A stretch of DNA of 13,563 bases from contig DHKE01000066.1 in the NCBI GenBank assembly GCA_002404675.1, positions 24,505 through 38,067 on the forward strand, read 5' to 3'. Under the pieces are notes generated by a model. That model searched no databases and had not been told where the DNA came from. It was given only the letters and a program-made list of their open reading frames with translations. Each line of letters opens with the position of its first letter. Within the stretch, counting starts at the first letter, position 1. Position numbers and translations under genes: made by a program. Source of the DNA: Porphyromonadaceae bacterium UBA4702. GTDB lineage: Bacteria > Bacteroidota > Bacteroidia > Bacteroidales > Muribaculaceae. Positions 1 through 7,214 of the stretch are shown in pieces.

Positions 1-1013
1 GGCTGGCCGAATTTGTTGCCGAAATCTGACGCGCCGTTTGATGCCTTGACGAGTATCTGTTCCGGTGTCTGGTACAGCCATGGACGTGCTGCCGGCGCTT
101 TCGTCTCCCATACGCGGCCCGGAGTTTCGGGACGCGGATATGATGTCATGTAGACAGCCGTCCCGGCGATAGGCAGACTGGCTTTGCCGCCGCCCATGCG
201 GTCGCGTATCTCGCCGCCGGTGCCGGTAGCCGCGCCGTTGAACGGCTCTACCGTAGTCGGGAAATTATGTGTTTCCGCTTTCAGCGAAATGACAGTCTTG
301 ATTTTGCGCTCCACGAAGAAGTCAGGACGGTCTGCATTCTCCGGTGCGAACTGCATGGCTTTCGGCCCGCGGACGAATGCTACATTGTCCTTGTATGCCG
401 ACACCAGCCCGTTGGGATGCTCCTGTGATGTCAGCTTGATCATCTTGAATAGCGACATGGGCATCTCCTTGCCGTCGATTACAAATGTGCCGTTGAAAAT
501 CTTGTGGCGGCAATGTTCCGAGTTGACTTGCGAAAAGCCGAACACTTCCGAGTCGGTCAGCCGCCGTCCCAGCCGCTGTGACAGCAGCGTGAGATACTCA
601 ATCTCGTCAGGTGAGAGGGCGAGGCCCTGCTCGCGGTTGTAGCTTTCGAGGTCATCAACGTGGACGATTTCCTCCGGGCGACGCGACGTGTCGAACACCT
701 TCTGCCCCAGTCCGTCATAGACGCTGCGGAGCATACGGTCATATTCAGGGTTGTCAGATGCAGCTCGCTCGAACATCTCGATGCGGGTCAGCCCATCGAT
801 ACCCATATTGGCCGCCATCTCGACGGCGTTGGTGCTCCACGGAGTTATCATCTCGCTGCGAGGCCCGATGTACTTGCCTGTAATGCTGCGTGATTTCAGG
901 GCATTAGCGCCCGAAAACAGCCAGTTCAGCTTGCTCACGGCCTCATCGGAGAGGGGCGCTGCGCTCTCAACGGCAATAACATGGTCTCTGTCCTTCTTGA
1001 AAAATGTAATCAT
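1..1013 (-). CDS. purL: Phosphoribosylformylglycinamidine synthase, N-terminal part (truncated by window edge)
   Basis: PurL (FGAM synthase) makes formylglycinamidine ribonucleotide from FGAR, ATP and glutamine in cytosolic de novo purine synthesis. The frame is open from an ATG at 1013 to the left edge, giving 337 complete codons. The protein starts MITFFKKDRDHVIAV and carries family motifs: PRSEMITPWSTNAVE at 51-65, NSEHCRHKIF at 164-173, KAETHNFPT at 245-253 (nucleotide and Mg binding region of the FGAM synthase domain) and FNGAATGTGGEIRD at 258-271. The pattern fits the large single-chain enzyme of Gammaproteobacteria and Bacteroidales, about 1,230-1,300 residues with a C-terminal glutaminase. 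About a quarter is visible here, and the glutaminase domain would lie to the left. The start is supported by the conserved N-terminus and a -7 promoter element 33 bases upstream. It is transcribed divergently from the flippase gene. Confidence 0.97.
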   Translation of the reverse strand, partial: MITFFKKDRDHVIAVESAAPLSDEAVSKLNWLFSGANALKSRSITGKYIGPRSEMITPWSTNAVEMAANMGIDGLTRIEMFERAASDNPEYDRMLRSVYDGLGQKVFDTSRRPEEIVHVDDLESYNREQGLALSPDEIEYLTLLSQRLGRRLTDSEVFGFSQVNSEHCRHKIFNGTFVIDGKEMPMSLFKMIKLTSQEHPNGLVSAYKDNVAFVRGPKAMQFAPENADRPDFFVERKIKTVISLKAETHNFPTTVEPFNGAATGTGGEIRDRMGGGKASLPIAGTAVYMTSYPRPETPGRVWETKAPAARPWLYQTPEQILVKASNGASDFGNKFGQ

Positions 1014-1020
1014 GCTGGTT

Positions 1021-1044
1021 GGTATACCTGTGTCTAATTATACC
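1021..1044. repeat. Dyad GGTATA-N12-TATACC in the purL 5' region
   Basis: GGTATA at 1021-1026 is matched by its inverse TATACC at 1039-1044. The left arm is itself part of the 8-bp palindrome GGTATACC (1021-1028). The dyad lies directly downstream of the purL -7 element and covers the expected transcription start and leader, where a repressor could bind. This is inference. No regulator is visible in the window, and 6-bp arms can arise by chance. Confidence 0.35.
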
Positions 1045-1045
1045 G

Positions 1046-1053
1046 CAAAGTTA
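1046..1053 (-). promoter_or_regulatory. Bacteroidota -7 element (TAACTTTG) for purL
   Basis: Read on the minus strand, positions 1053-1046 are TAACTTTG, matching the Bacteroidota primary sigma factor -7 consensus TAnnTTTG. It ends 32 bases before the purL ATG, so the leader would be about 25-30 nt. No TTTG-like -33 box is found 19-21 nt upstream. The A/T-rich inverted repeat at 1057-1074 sits there instead. Confidence 0.65.
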
Positions 1054-1056
1054 CAC

Positions 1057-1074
1057 AAAAAAACTCGTTTTTTT
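1057..1074. repeat. A7C-TC-GT7 inverted repeat in the purL promoter
   Basis: Seven A plus C (1057-1064), then TC, then G plus seven T (1067-1074) form a perfect 8-bp inverted repeat. It lies immediately upstream of the purL -7 element, in the place of a -33 box. A 2-nt loop is too tight for a normal RNA hairpin, so it is more likely a bent A/T-rich promoter segment than a terminator. Its function is not shown. Confidence 0.4.
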
Positions 1075-1138
1075 ATGCTCCTCGCATGAGAAAAGTCGCG
1101 GCCGAACACAGCTCTTAACTCTACCCGAACTGCATGAC

Positions 1139-1170
1139 ATTGCATATTACAGATAAAAGCAGTAATTTTG
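1139..1170 (+). promoter_or_regulatory. Bacteroidota promoter for the flippase gene (ATTG-N20-TAATTTTG)
   Basis: TAATTTTG at 1163-1170 matches the -7 consensus TAnnTTTG. ATTG at 1139-1142, one mismatch from the -33 consensus TTTG, is exactly 20 nt upstream. Transcription would start near 1174-1178. The only + strand gene downstream begins at 1318, which leaves a leader of about 140 nt. Confidence 0.6.
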
Positions 1171-1317
1171 CAGAGTATGTCGTCGCATAGCCTGTAATGA
1201 AACCAGCGATTGCAACAAGACATCATCAGAACGCAGACCGCAATGCCTCTTTGGCATGTCTGGTCGCAAATTGGCAATTGCTCTCTCCCGGCAGACTGTT
1301 CATTTTGAGCAATAGTT
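1171..1317 (+). other. Probable 5' leader of the flippase gene with a bulged hairpin
   Basis: No gene is supported here. If the promoter at 1139-1170 is real, this is an untranslated leader of about 140 nt. It holds a hairpin: ATGCC (1243-1247) pairs with GGCAT (1253-1257) across a TCTTT loop, and after a 4-nt bulge CAGAC (1234-1238) pairs with GTCTG (1258-1262). No U-tract follows, so it is not an intrinsic terminator as read. It does not match a riboswitch family I can recognise. No clear Shine-Dalgarno precedes the ATG at 1318, which is normal for Bacteroidota. Confidence 0.4.
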
Positions 1318-2802
1318 ATGGCGAAACACTCACTGGTGGGCAACATAGTAGCCAAGGGGACATTGACGCTGTTCAATGCCCTCATGCCTTTGATTGTAAC
1401 ACGCCTTGTATACCACGCACTCGGCCCGGCAAACATCGGCACCATCGAGTATGCCAATGCTCTGGTCGGATATTTCATGACCGTCGGGCTGCTCGGCACT
1501 TACAACTATGGGCTGCGTGAAATCAGCGCCAACCGCTCTAACCCGGCTCTTGTGCGCCGGTTATTCCGCAACCTCTGGTGCATCAATATCATTGGCAATT
1601 TTACCATGCTGTTTGCATACATTGCCTTTGTTTATTTCTTCATTCATGACCCGTTGCTGCGCAACATATCGTGGCTGCTGTGTGTAAATCTGGTCGGTCA
1701 GGCATTTTACATCGAGTGGTACCTTGAGGCATTTGAGGAATTCAGTTTCATAACCTTCAAGACAATCATAGTACGCATGCTTAGCCTCGTCTTTTTCTTC
1801 ATATTCGTAAAGACGCAGGAGGACGTGTATGCATACGTGATTATCACATCAGTCGTGATGACGGTCGGAAACCTTGTCAGCTATGTATATGCAAGGATAA
1901 AAATCCGATGCAATACCAGAGAACTCGTTACAAACTTGAACTTTAGGCCCTATATAGTGCCCTTGCTGACGGTCTTGGTGCTAAACAACACTGCCATACT
2001 CTATACTATGGCAGACCGTACAATTTTGGGATACTTCACCAATGCTGAAAATGTAGCATACTTCTCTCTCGGACAAAAGATTGTAGAGATGACACGCTTA
2101 ATGATGCTGTCAATCGTATTTGCGACACTGCCACGGCTTTCGCTGTATTTAAAGGAAGACAAACAGAAATATCAGGATACACTGCTGAAAGTCATGCGTC
2201 TGGTGCTGTTCCTTGCCCTCCCCATGGCGACAGGAATGTGCCTTCTCTCCGGCGAGATCGTTGACTTCTTCGGCGGGGCTGATTTCGAGGGTGCTGTTCC
2301 GGCAATGCGCATCTTCTCGATAAGCCTGATTTTCCTTAGCGTTGAGGCTATAATGTACAATCAGGTCATCTTCCTTCACGGCAAGGAACGGCGGCTTGTT
2401 GTGTACAACATTTGCTGTGGAGTGCTCAATGTCGCGCTCAACCTTGCAGTGCACTATATTTTTGACCTGACCCCGTTGATTTCGTGCGCTTGTACATTCG
2501 CAAGCCAACTTGTGTTTCAGATATTATGCGCAATGTACATTCACAAACAGTTGAAAATCAGACTTGGAATATTCACTTCAAATGCATTCCGCTATCTATG
2601 GGCATCGCTGGGACTTGTGCCGATAGCCTTAGCCGTCCAATCGCTTGGTCTTGGCACTGTGAAGAATTTCATAATAATAATACCGCTGTGTGCAGCAGCA
2701 TACGCAGTGCTCATGCGCATGGCGCACGATGAATCATACCTTCAAATCAGAGGGTGTGTCGCCGAACTCCTGACACGCATCAGGAAATCCAATCAAGCAT
2801 AA
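1318..2802 (+). CDS. Polysaccharide flippase, Wzx/MATE-like (MOP superfamily)
   Basis: This 494-residue, very hydrophobic protein has roughly 12-14 predicted membrane segments, the size and form of MOP-superfamily lipid-linked oligosaccharide flippases (RfbX/Wzx). Such proteins move undecaprenyl-pyrophosphate-linked O-antigen, capsule or exopolysaccharide units across the inner membrane. The N-terminus has the usual pattern: a first helix around 'LFNALMPLIVTRLV', then HALGPANIGTIEYANALVGY and the stretch GTYNYGLREIS. The ATG at 1318 is the first in frame and gives the standard N-terminus. It stands alone on the + strand, with no glycosyltransferase or polymerase beside it, so the substrate cannot be inferred. 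Its stop (2800-2802) is 6 bases from the holA stop on the other strand. Spot counts give G+C of 23/60 at 1741-1800 and 26/60 at 2641-2700, against 37/60 in priA at 7681-7740. That could reflect transfer or simply hydrophobic codon content. Confidence 0.87.
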   Translation: MAKHSLVGNIVAKGTLTLFNALMPLIVTRLVYHALGPANIGTIEYANALVGYFMTVGLLGTYNYGLREISANRSNPALVRRLFRNLWCINIIGNFTMLFAYIAFVYFFIHDPLLRNISWLLCVNLVGQAFYIEWYLEAFEEFSFITFKTIIVRMLSLVFFFIFVKTQEDVYAYVIITSVVMTVGNLVSYVYARIKIRCNTRELVTNLNFRPYIVPLLTVLVLNNTAILYTMADRTILGYFTNAENVAYFSLGQKIVEMTRLMMLSIVFATLPRLSLYLKEDKQKYQDTLLKVMRLVLFLALPMATGMCLLSGEIVDFFGGADFEGAVPAMRIFSISLIFLSVEAIMYNQVIFLHGKERRLVVYNICCGVLNVALNLAVHYIFDLTPLISCACTFASQLVFQILCAMYIHKQLKIRLGIFTSNAFRYLWASLGLVPIALAVQSLGLGTVKNFIIIIPLCAAAYAVLMRMAHDESYLQIRGCVAELLTRIRKSNQA

Positions 2803-2808
2803 GAGTTG

Positions 2809-3852
2809 TCAGCGGAGGGTGAAAAGCTTGAAAATGAGTTCTTTCAGAAGCTGGTGGCTGTTCTGCATCGAGCCGATGCCTTTGGTCATGGCGTCAAAGC
2901 GGCGTATCGCGTCTACGCACATTACAGCCTTGTGGGCATCGATGTGCTGCATGCCGCTCTTGATGTCGCGCAGTGCAAAGGTGTTCTTCAGTCCGAGGGC
3001 TTTCATCAGCGATGCGTCTGACTTGTCCTTCTGAAATGTCGCCAGCACCATGTTTTGATAGAATGAGAATATCGCGGGACACACTTTTTCTGTGGGGTTC
3101 TGGCGCGGATTTTTCGCAAACGAATCGACTATCCGCATTGCTTTGGCGTAGTTGCGTGTGGAGAGGGCGTTGACCAGCTCAAAGGAGTTGAAGTCCTTGC
3201 TCACGCCGATGTTGCGCTCCACCATCTCGGGGGTAATGCGCAGATTGGCGGCGTTGCCGGACGCGAGGACGAGCTTGTCTATTTCGCCGACTATCTTGCT
3301 GACAGATGTGCCGACAGTCTCTGTGAGCATCCCTATAGCCTTCTCGTCGATGTTGATGCGCAAGGAGGTGCAATAGTCGCGAATGTGGTTCGGCACTTCA
3401 TAGTCTCGCAATTTGGGGCTGGAGAACACGACTGCATTTGATGCCTTGGCAGCTTTGAGCAGCTTGGAGGTCACATTGAGCACACCGCCCTTAAACGCGA
3501 GGACAAAGACGCAAGACGGGTTCGGTCGGCTCATGTATGGTTCAAGGCGGTCGAGAGATGTCTTGTTACCCGGTACGGACTGCGCCTCTTTCAGCACCAC
3601 GAGCCGTCGCTGAGCCATCATCGGGAATTGCTTGGCAGCTGTCATAACCATGTCTAGGTCTGCATCGTTGCCGTAGAAGATGTTGCAGTTGAAGTCTTTC
3701 TCGTCCTCGCTCACGACACTCTGTTCAAGTGCCTTGACAATGGCATCAATATAATATGCCTCCTCTCCCATAAGAATGTATATGGGAGAAAACTTGCCGG
3801 CGCGTATGGCTGTCATTATTTCACGGAATGAGCCGTCTGCTTTCTTTGCCAT
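2809..3852 (-). CDS. holA: DNA polymerase III subunit delta
   Basis: HolA is the delta subunit of the clamp loader. It opens the beta sliding clamp and loads it on primed DNA. The 347-residue protein (start at 3852) has the family N-terminus AGKFSPIYILMGEEAYYID (about residues 18-36). Domain II follows with VVLKEAQSVPG, and the delta-type KIVGEIDKLVLA segment lies in the middle. The all-helical C-terminal collar domain ends in LLKELIFKLFTLR. The length is normal. An upstream in-frame ATG at 3930 would add 26 residues lying inside the preceding gene and is unlikely. The start at 3852 (MAKKADGSF) resembles related Bacteroidales proteins and overlaps the protease gene by 37 bases. A later ATG at 3816 would form a TAATG stop-start overlap. 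It is the last gene of the cdsA-udk-lptB-CPBP cluster and converges on the flippase gene. Confidence 0.94.
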   Translation of the reverse strand: MAKKADGSFREIMTAIRAGKFSPIYILMGEEAYYIDAIVKALEQSVVSEDEKDFNCNIFYGNDADLDMVMTAAKQFPMMAQRRLVVLKEAQSVPGNKTSLDRLEPYMSRPNPSCVFVLAFKGGVLNVTSKLLKAAKASNAVVFSSPKLRDYEVPNHIRDYCTSLRINIDEKAIGMLTETVGTSVSKIVGEIDKLVLASGNAANLRITPEMVERNIGVSKDFNSFELVNALSTRNYAKAMRIVDSFAKNPRQNPTEKVCPAIFSFYQNMVLATFQKDKSDASLMKALGLKNTFALRDIKSGMQHIDAHKAVMCVDAIRRFDAMTKGIGSMQNSHQLLKELIFKLFTLR

Positions 3853-4748
3853 GACTTTTCTGGGAACAATCTTTTTCTGAACAAAACTGAGACAGATGTT
3901 ACAAGCAAAGCACTGCCAAGAGCGAGCCATGGGAAACTGTCCTCAGCTACGCCCCACATCGACGAGGAAATGTCCGTGCCGCAGCGTTGTGCTATCCAAT
4001 AGGAGACAACGACTATCGAGTTGTTGACCGCATGGGCTGTCGCATTAAGCCAGATGCTGCCCGTTGCGGCAAACAGGTATCCGAAGAACGCGCCAAGCAG
4101 CAGCCTCGGGACAAACCCGAAGAACTGGAAATGGATGAAGCTGAATATGAACGCGCTTATCCAGACTGCTGCATGGCAAGACATGGAACGCGAGAGGATG
4201 CTCTGCAATGCTCCCCTGAAAAATATCTCTTCGGAAAACCCCGTGAGACACCCTATTATCAGCACTCCCGAAATGAGTGTCCACACAGATGTCCCTGTCA
4301 GTAGCGTTTGTGAGGATGCTGCAGCCGCGTCCTCAAACTGGCGCAATGACGCCTCCAAGTCGTGCAGGCTGTCGGGAAATGCCATCTGCTCATTCCAGTA
4401 GATAATCTGGTTCAACGCCGGTATCGAGAGGGCGAGCAGCAATATCATGCCGATGTATGACCTGGCAGGCGCGGAAACTCCTACGCCGATCCAGCGCAGC
4501 GGTGACGGACTGCAAAGATATGCTGTAATGGCAGCGGGCAGGCAGAACGCCAGCAGACATTGCAGTACATTTCCTGCAAGTATCACGGAGCGAGATGCCC
4601 CGGGAGCGGTCACGCCGATAGCCTGCGCGATAAATGATGTGACCGATATAAGCAAGAAAAACGCCGTGAACAGCACGGCTATCTGAGTGCCCATACTCGC
4701 ATTCGCAAATATCGGCAATTTGGGTTCGGAGTGCTGCGGTGTACTCAT
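3816..4748 (-). CDS. CPBP-family intramembrane glutamic endopeptidase (Abi/CAAX-like)
   Basis: This 310-residue multi-pass membrane protein carries the three motifs of the CPBP family (PF02517). Motif 1 is SEEIFFRG, with E173, E174 and R178. Motif 2 is FIFSFIHFQFFG, with H206. Motif 3 is NATAHAVNNS, with H239 and N243. These make the membrane-embedded active site, and all key residues are present, so the enzyme is probably active. Characterised relatives include eukaryotic CAAX-prenyl protease Rce1 and bacterial bacteriocin-immunity proteins, but most bacterial members have no known substrate. Helices run from about residue 20, and a loop at about 115-150 precedes the catalytic half. Its ATG shares one base with the lptB stop (TGATG), suggesting translational coupling. 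Its 3' end overlaps holA. The context points to an envelope role but names no substrate. Confidence 0.9.
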   Translation of the reverse strand: MSTPQHSEPKLPIFANASMGTQIAVLFTAFFLLISVTSFIAQAIGVTAPGASRSVILAGNVLQCLLAFCLPAAITAYLCSPSPLRWIGVGVSAPARSYIGMILLLALSIPALNQIIYWNEQMAFPDSLHDLEASLRQFEDAAAASSQTLLTGTSVWTLISGVLIIGCLTGFSEEIFFRGALQSILSRSMSCHAAVWISAFIFSFIHFQFFGFVPRLLLGAFFGYLFAATGSIWLNATAHAVNNSIVVVSYWIAQRCGTDISSSMWGVAEDSFPWLALGSALLVTSVSVLFRKRLFPEKSWQRKQTAHSVK

Positions 4749-5662
4749 CAGTCGAATTGTTTTCTGCGGAACACGAAATTTCGTCCGAGGTATTTCTCGC
4801 GGACTATCTGGTTTTCTGCCAGTTGTTCGCTTGTGCCTTGGAACAAGATTTTGCCCTCGAACAGAAGGTATGCACGGTCGGTAATAGAGAGGGTCTCTGG
4901 AGCATTGTGGTCGGTGATGAGGATGCCGATGTTCTTCTCTTTGAGCCGGTAAACTATCGACTGGATTTCCTCGACATTGATAGGGTCAACGCCGGCAAAC
5001 GGCTCGTCGAGCATTATGAATTTCGGGTCAATGGCAAGGCAGCGCGCTATCTCGGTGCGCCTGCGCTCGCCGCCGGAAAGACGGTCGCCGTAGTTCTTGC
5101 GAACCTTTTGCAAATGAAATTCCTCTATAAGGACCTCCAGCTTCTCCTTCTGATACTCCTTAGGCTTGCCGGTCATCTCGAGGACAGCACGGATGTTGTC
5201 TTCCACGCTCATTTTGCGGAAAACGGACGCTTCCTGCGCCAGATAGCCGATGCCGAGGCGAGCCCGCTTATATATAGGATAGGAAGTAATATTGTTGTAG
5301 TCGAGGAATATCTGCCCGGCGTTGGGTGTAATCAGCCCGACTGTCATGTAAAAAGTCGTGGTCTTGCCGGCACCGTTAGGGCCAAGCAACCCGACAATCT
5401 CGCCTTGCGTGACGTCAATGGAAACATTGTTGACGACCGTGCGCTTGCCGTATTTTTTCACGAGCAGTTCGGTGCGCAGAGTACCCTCCTGCCATTCCGG
5501 GGCTGCTTCGGCATCAGCGACGGCATCACAATCCGTTGCTTCAACGCCATTTGTCTCCTCTTCCGCGCCGTCATCTGAAATGACATTTGATGCGGCATCG
5601 CCAGTGCCGCTTGACTTGTGCTTGCCGGGTGCGAAGCGAGAAAAAAACTTCTTACATTCCAT
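4748..5662 (-). CDS. lptB: LPS export ABC transporter ATP-binding protein LptB, with N-terminal extension
   Basis: LptB is the cytoplasmic ATPase of LptB2FG, which extracts LPS from the inner membrane and drives it along the Lpt bridge to the outer membrane. In the 304-residue protein the Walker [10 protein letters not shown] is at 94-102, Q-loop Gln at 143 (YLAQEASVF), signature LSGGE at 195-199, Walker B FIMLDEP at 215-221 and H-loop His at 252 (ITDHN). The stretches [22 protein letters not shown] and [12 protein letters not shown] are characteristic of LptB rather than other ABC ATPases. The core begins near residue 63. Before it lies a non-homologous, acidic, Ala/Glu/Asp-rich segment after a basic [16 protein letters not shown] start, so the protein exceeds the usual ~240 residues. 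The ATG at 5662 lies 7 nt after the udk stop. A farther ATG at 5719 would overlap udk by 50 bases. LptF/G and the other Lpt genes are not in the window. Confidence 0.94.
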   Translation of the reverse strand: MECKKFFSRFAPGKHKSSGTGDAASNVISDDGAEEETNGVEATDCDAVADAEAAPEWQEGTLRTELLVKKYGKRTVVNNVSIDVTQGEIVGLLGPNGAGKTTTFYMTVGLITPNAGQIFLDYNNITSYPIYKRARLGIGYLAQEASVFRKMSVEDNIRAVLEMTGKPKEYQKEKLEVLIEEFHLQKVRKNYGDRLSGGERRRTEIARCLAIDPKFIMLDEPFAGVDPINVEEIQSIVYRLKEKNIGILITDHNAPETLSITDRAYLLFEGKILFQGTSEQLAENQIVREKYLGRNFVFRRKQFD

Positions 5663-5669
5663 AGTCAAT

Positions 5670-6278
5670 TCATGGGAGGAGCGAATGTATATAATCTGTG
5701 AGCAGCTTGATAGCCACATTGTTATGACCGCCCTGCGGTATTATGAGGTCGGCATAGCGCTTTGAGGGTTCTATGTACAGTTCGTGCATCGGCTTCAGCG
5801 TCTCCTGATAGCGGTCTATGACCATTTGCGGAGTTCTGTTGCGCTCTATGCAGTCACGGTGGATTACGCGGATCAGCCGCTCGTCTGGTTCGGCATCGAC
5901 AAACACTTTCACGTCAAGCATATCGCGCAACTCCTTGTCACACAGGACAAGTATGCCCTCTACCAAGACGACCTCCTGAGGCTCAATGTGAACAGTTTCC
6001 TTCAGCCGTGAGCAGGTAATGAAATCGTATGTCGGCATATCGATAGCATGGCCGGTCTTCAGTTGGCGGAGGTGTTCCGTGAGCAAAGTCCACTCTATGG
6101 ATGCGGGTTCATCGTAATTCATCTTCAGCCGCTCCTCGAGCGGGATATGCGGGTTGGAACGGTAATAGCAATCCTGCGGTATGACCGCCATCCCCTCTTT
6201 TGGGAGGGCCTGTTGAAGTTTCCGCACCACCGTTGATTTACCCGAGCCGGTGCCGCCCGCTATACCTATGATAAGCAT
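5670..6278 (-). CDS. udk: Uridine kinase (pyrimidine ribonucleoside kinase)
   Basis: Udk phosphorylates uridine or cytidine to UMP or CMP with ATP or GTP, in cytosolic pyrimidine salvage. The 202-residue protein starts [16 protein letters not shown], with the P-loop at 8-16. Family motifs follow: IPQDCYYR, the substrate-binding [30 protein letters not shown], and a lid-like region with [24 protein letters not shown]. The length is normal (about 200-215). The start is the only sensible one, because the P-loop follows at once. The gap to the cdsA stop is 18 nt and to the lptB start 7 nt, so it sits inside an operon with envelope genes. CMP feeds CTP, the substrate of CdsA, but a functional link is only suggestive. 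Confidence 0.96.
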   Translation of the reverse strand: MLIIGIAGGTGSGKSTVVRKLQQALPKEGMAVIPQDCYYRSNPHIPLEERLKMNYDEPASIEWTLLTEHLRQLKTGHAIDMPTYDFITCSRLKETVHIEPQEVVLVEGILVLCDKELRDMLDVKVFVDAEPDERLIRVIHRDCIERNRTPQMVIDRYQETLKPMHELYIEPSKRYADLIIPQGGHNNVAIKLLTDYIHSLLP

Positions 6279-6296
6279 TTTGCGATTGTGTTTCTA

Positions 6297-7184
6297 TTAT
6301 AAATTTAAGGACATAACAGCCGTTACTATGAGATACCAGTATATCAATGTCATTGGTGCGACTGCAAGCAACGAGTCGATTCTGTCGAGTATACCGCCGT
6401 GACCAGGCATGAGATTGCCGCTATCCTTCACTCCGGCGTTTCGCTTAATCATCGATTCTATCAAATCGCCCCAAGTGGCGAAGACCGCGACCAGCACGCC
6501 ATATACAAGCCATACGGCAAGAGGCACATCGTCACCCGGGAAGAAAAAGTCATTGAAGCAGTAGAATACTGCCGCTCCGATGAGACAGAAAGCCATGCCT
6601 CCGAAGAAGCCCTCCCAGGTTTTCTTGGGAGAAACTCTCTCAAACAGCTTGTGACGGCCGCACATACAGCCTACAAGATATGCTCCTGTGTCATTTAGCC
6701 ATATCAATATGAACATGGCGAGGACAAGCGTTGCGCAACTCAACTTCGGCAACGAGGCAAATCCAGCGGCTATCCATTCAACAAATCCGTTGTATACCCC
6801 GAAAATATACGAGAGCAGCGACAGTGACATCATCGGCAAGCCAATGTATACGACGGACATAAGGGACGAAGAGAGCGAGGAAACCGCTTTGTCACGATTT
6901 GACTTGGAATACAGCTGTATCAGAAAACGGACACCAAGGACGATGGGTACAAACACTGCGCCTGCAAACGATGCCATAAGACCGTTGGCTACAGCATCAC
7001 AGGCAATCGCGGCAGCTGACTTGCGCCCTCCGAAGCTGATTCTGTCAAACTCGATGGTGGCTAAAATCGAGAATAGTATAGCCAAGGGGAAGACACCGAC
7101 ACTTCCGAGAAATATCAGTGACACTACTATCGCCACATAAACGGCTCCGCTCAGTGCGCGGACAACAATCTTCTTTTTGTCCAT
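6297..7184 (-). CDS. cdsA: Phosphatidate cytidylyltransferase (CDP-diacylglycerol synthase)
   Basis: CdsA makes CDP-diacylglycerol from CTP and phosphatidic acid, the branch point for all glycerophospholipids, in the inner membrane. The 295-residue protein (start MDKKKIVVRALSG at 7184) is hydrophobic with several membrane helices. It carries WLNDTGAYLVG, RVSPKKTWEGFFGG, and the C-terminal family signature from about residue 239 (GDLIESMIKRNAGVKDSG) to HGGILDRIDSL near 262-272. The Asp/Arg residues expected for metal and nucleotide binding are present. An ATG at 7199 (MKFLP) would add five residues, but it lies only about 10 nt from the predicted transcription start, so 7184 is preferred. It is the first gene of the five-gene cluster, directly behind the promoter at 7215-7246. 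Confidence 0.96.
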   Translation of the reverse strand: MDKKKIVVRALSGAVYVAIVVSLIFLGSVGVFPLAILFSILATIEFDRISFGGRKSAAAIACDAVANGLMASFAGAVFVPIVLGVRFLIQLYSKSNRDKAVSSLSSSLMSVVYIGLPMMSLSLLSYIFGVYNGFVEWIAAGFASLPKLSCATLVLAMFILIWLNDTGAYLVGCMCGRHKLFERVSPKKTWEGFFGGMAFCLIGAAVFYCFNDFFFPGDDVPLAVWLVYGVLVAVFATWGDLIESMIKRNAGVKDSGNLMPGHGGILDRIDSLLAVAPMTLIYWYLIVTAVMSLNL

Positions 7185-7214
7185 CGGCAAAAACTTCATT
7201 CGGGGTCTTTACCG

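Noticed and set aside
1057..1074. A7/T7 inverted repeat as an intrinsic terminator
   Set aside because: The stem is almost all A-T with a 2-nt loop and lies upstream of two divergent genes, where no transcript needs to end.
1038..1520. Short open frames on both strands across the purL-flippase intergenic region
   Set aside because: They overlap the flippase start or both promoters, have no family motifs, and are low-quality frames.
3853..3930. Upstream start of holA at 3930
   Set aside because: The added 26 residues are cysteine-rich, unlike the family, and lie wholly within the protease gene.
3816..4748. CPBP ('Abi') protein as a phage abortive-infection system
   Set aside because: The family name is historical. 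The gene sits in a housekeeping operon with no defence genes, toxin or mobile element, so a defence role is not supported.
4739..5578. A 279-codon open frame on the + strand opposite lptB
   Set aside because: It is antisense to LptB, whose full set of ABC motifs is intact. The protein shows no signal peptide or family motif.
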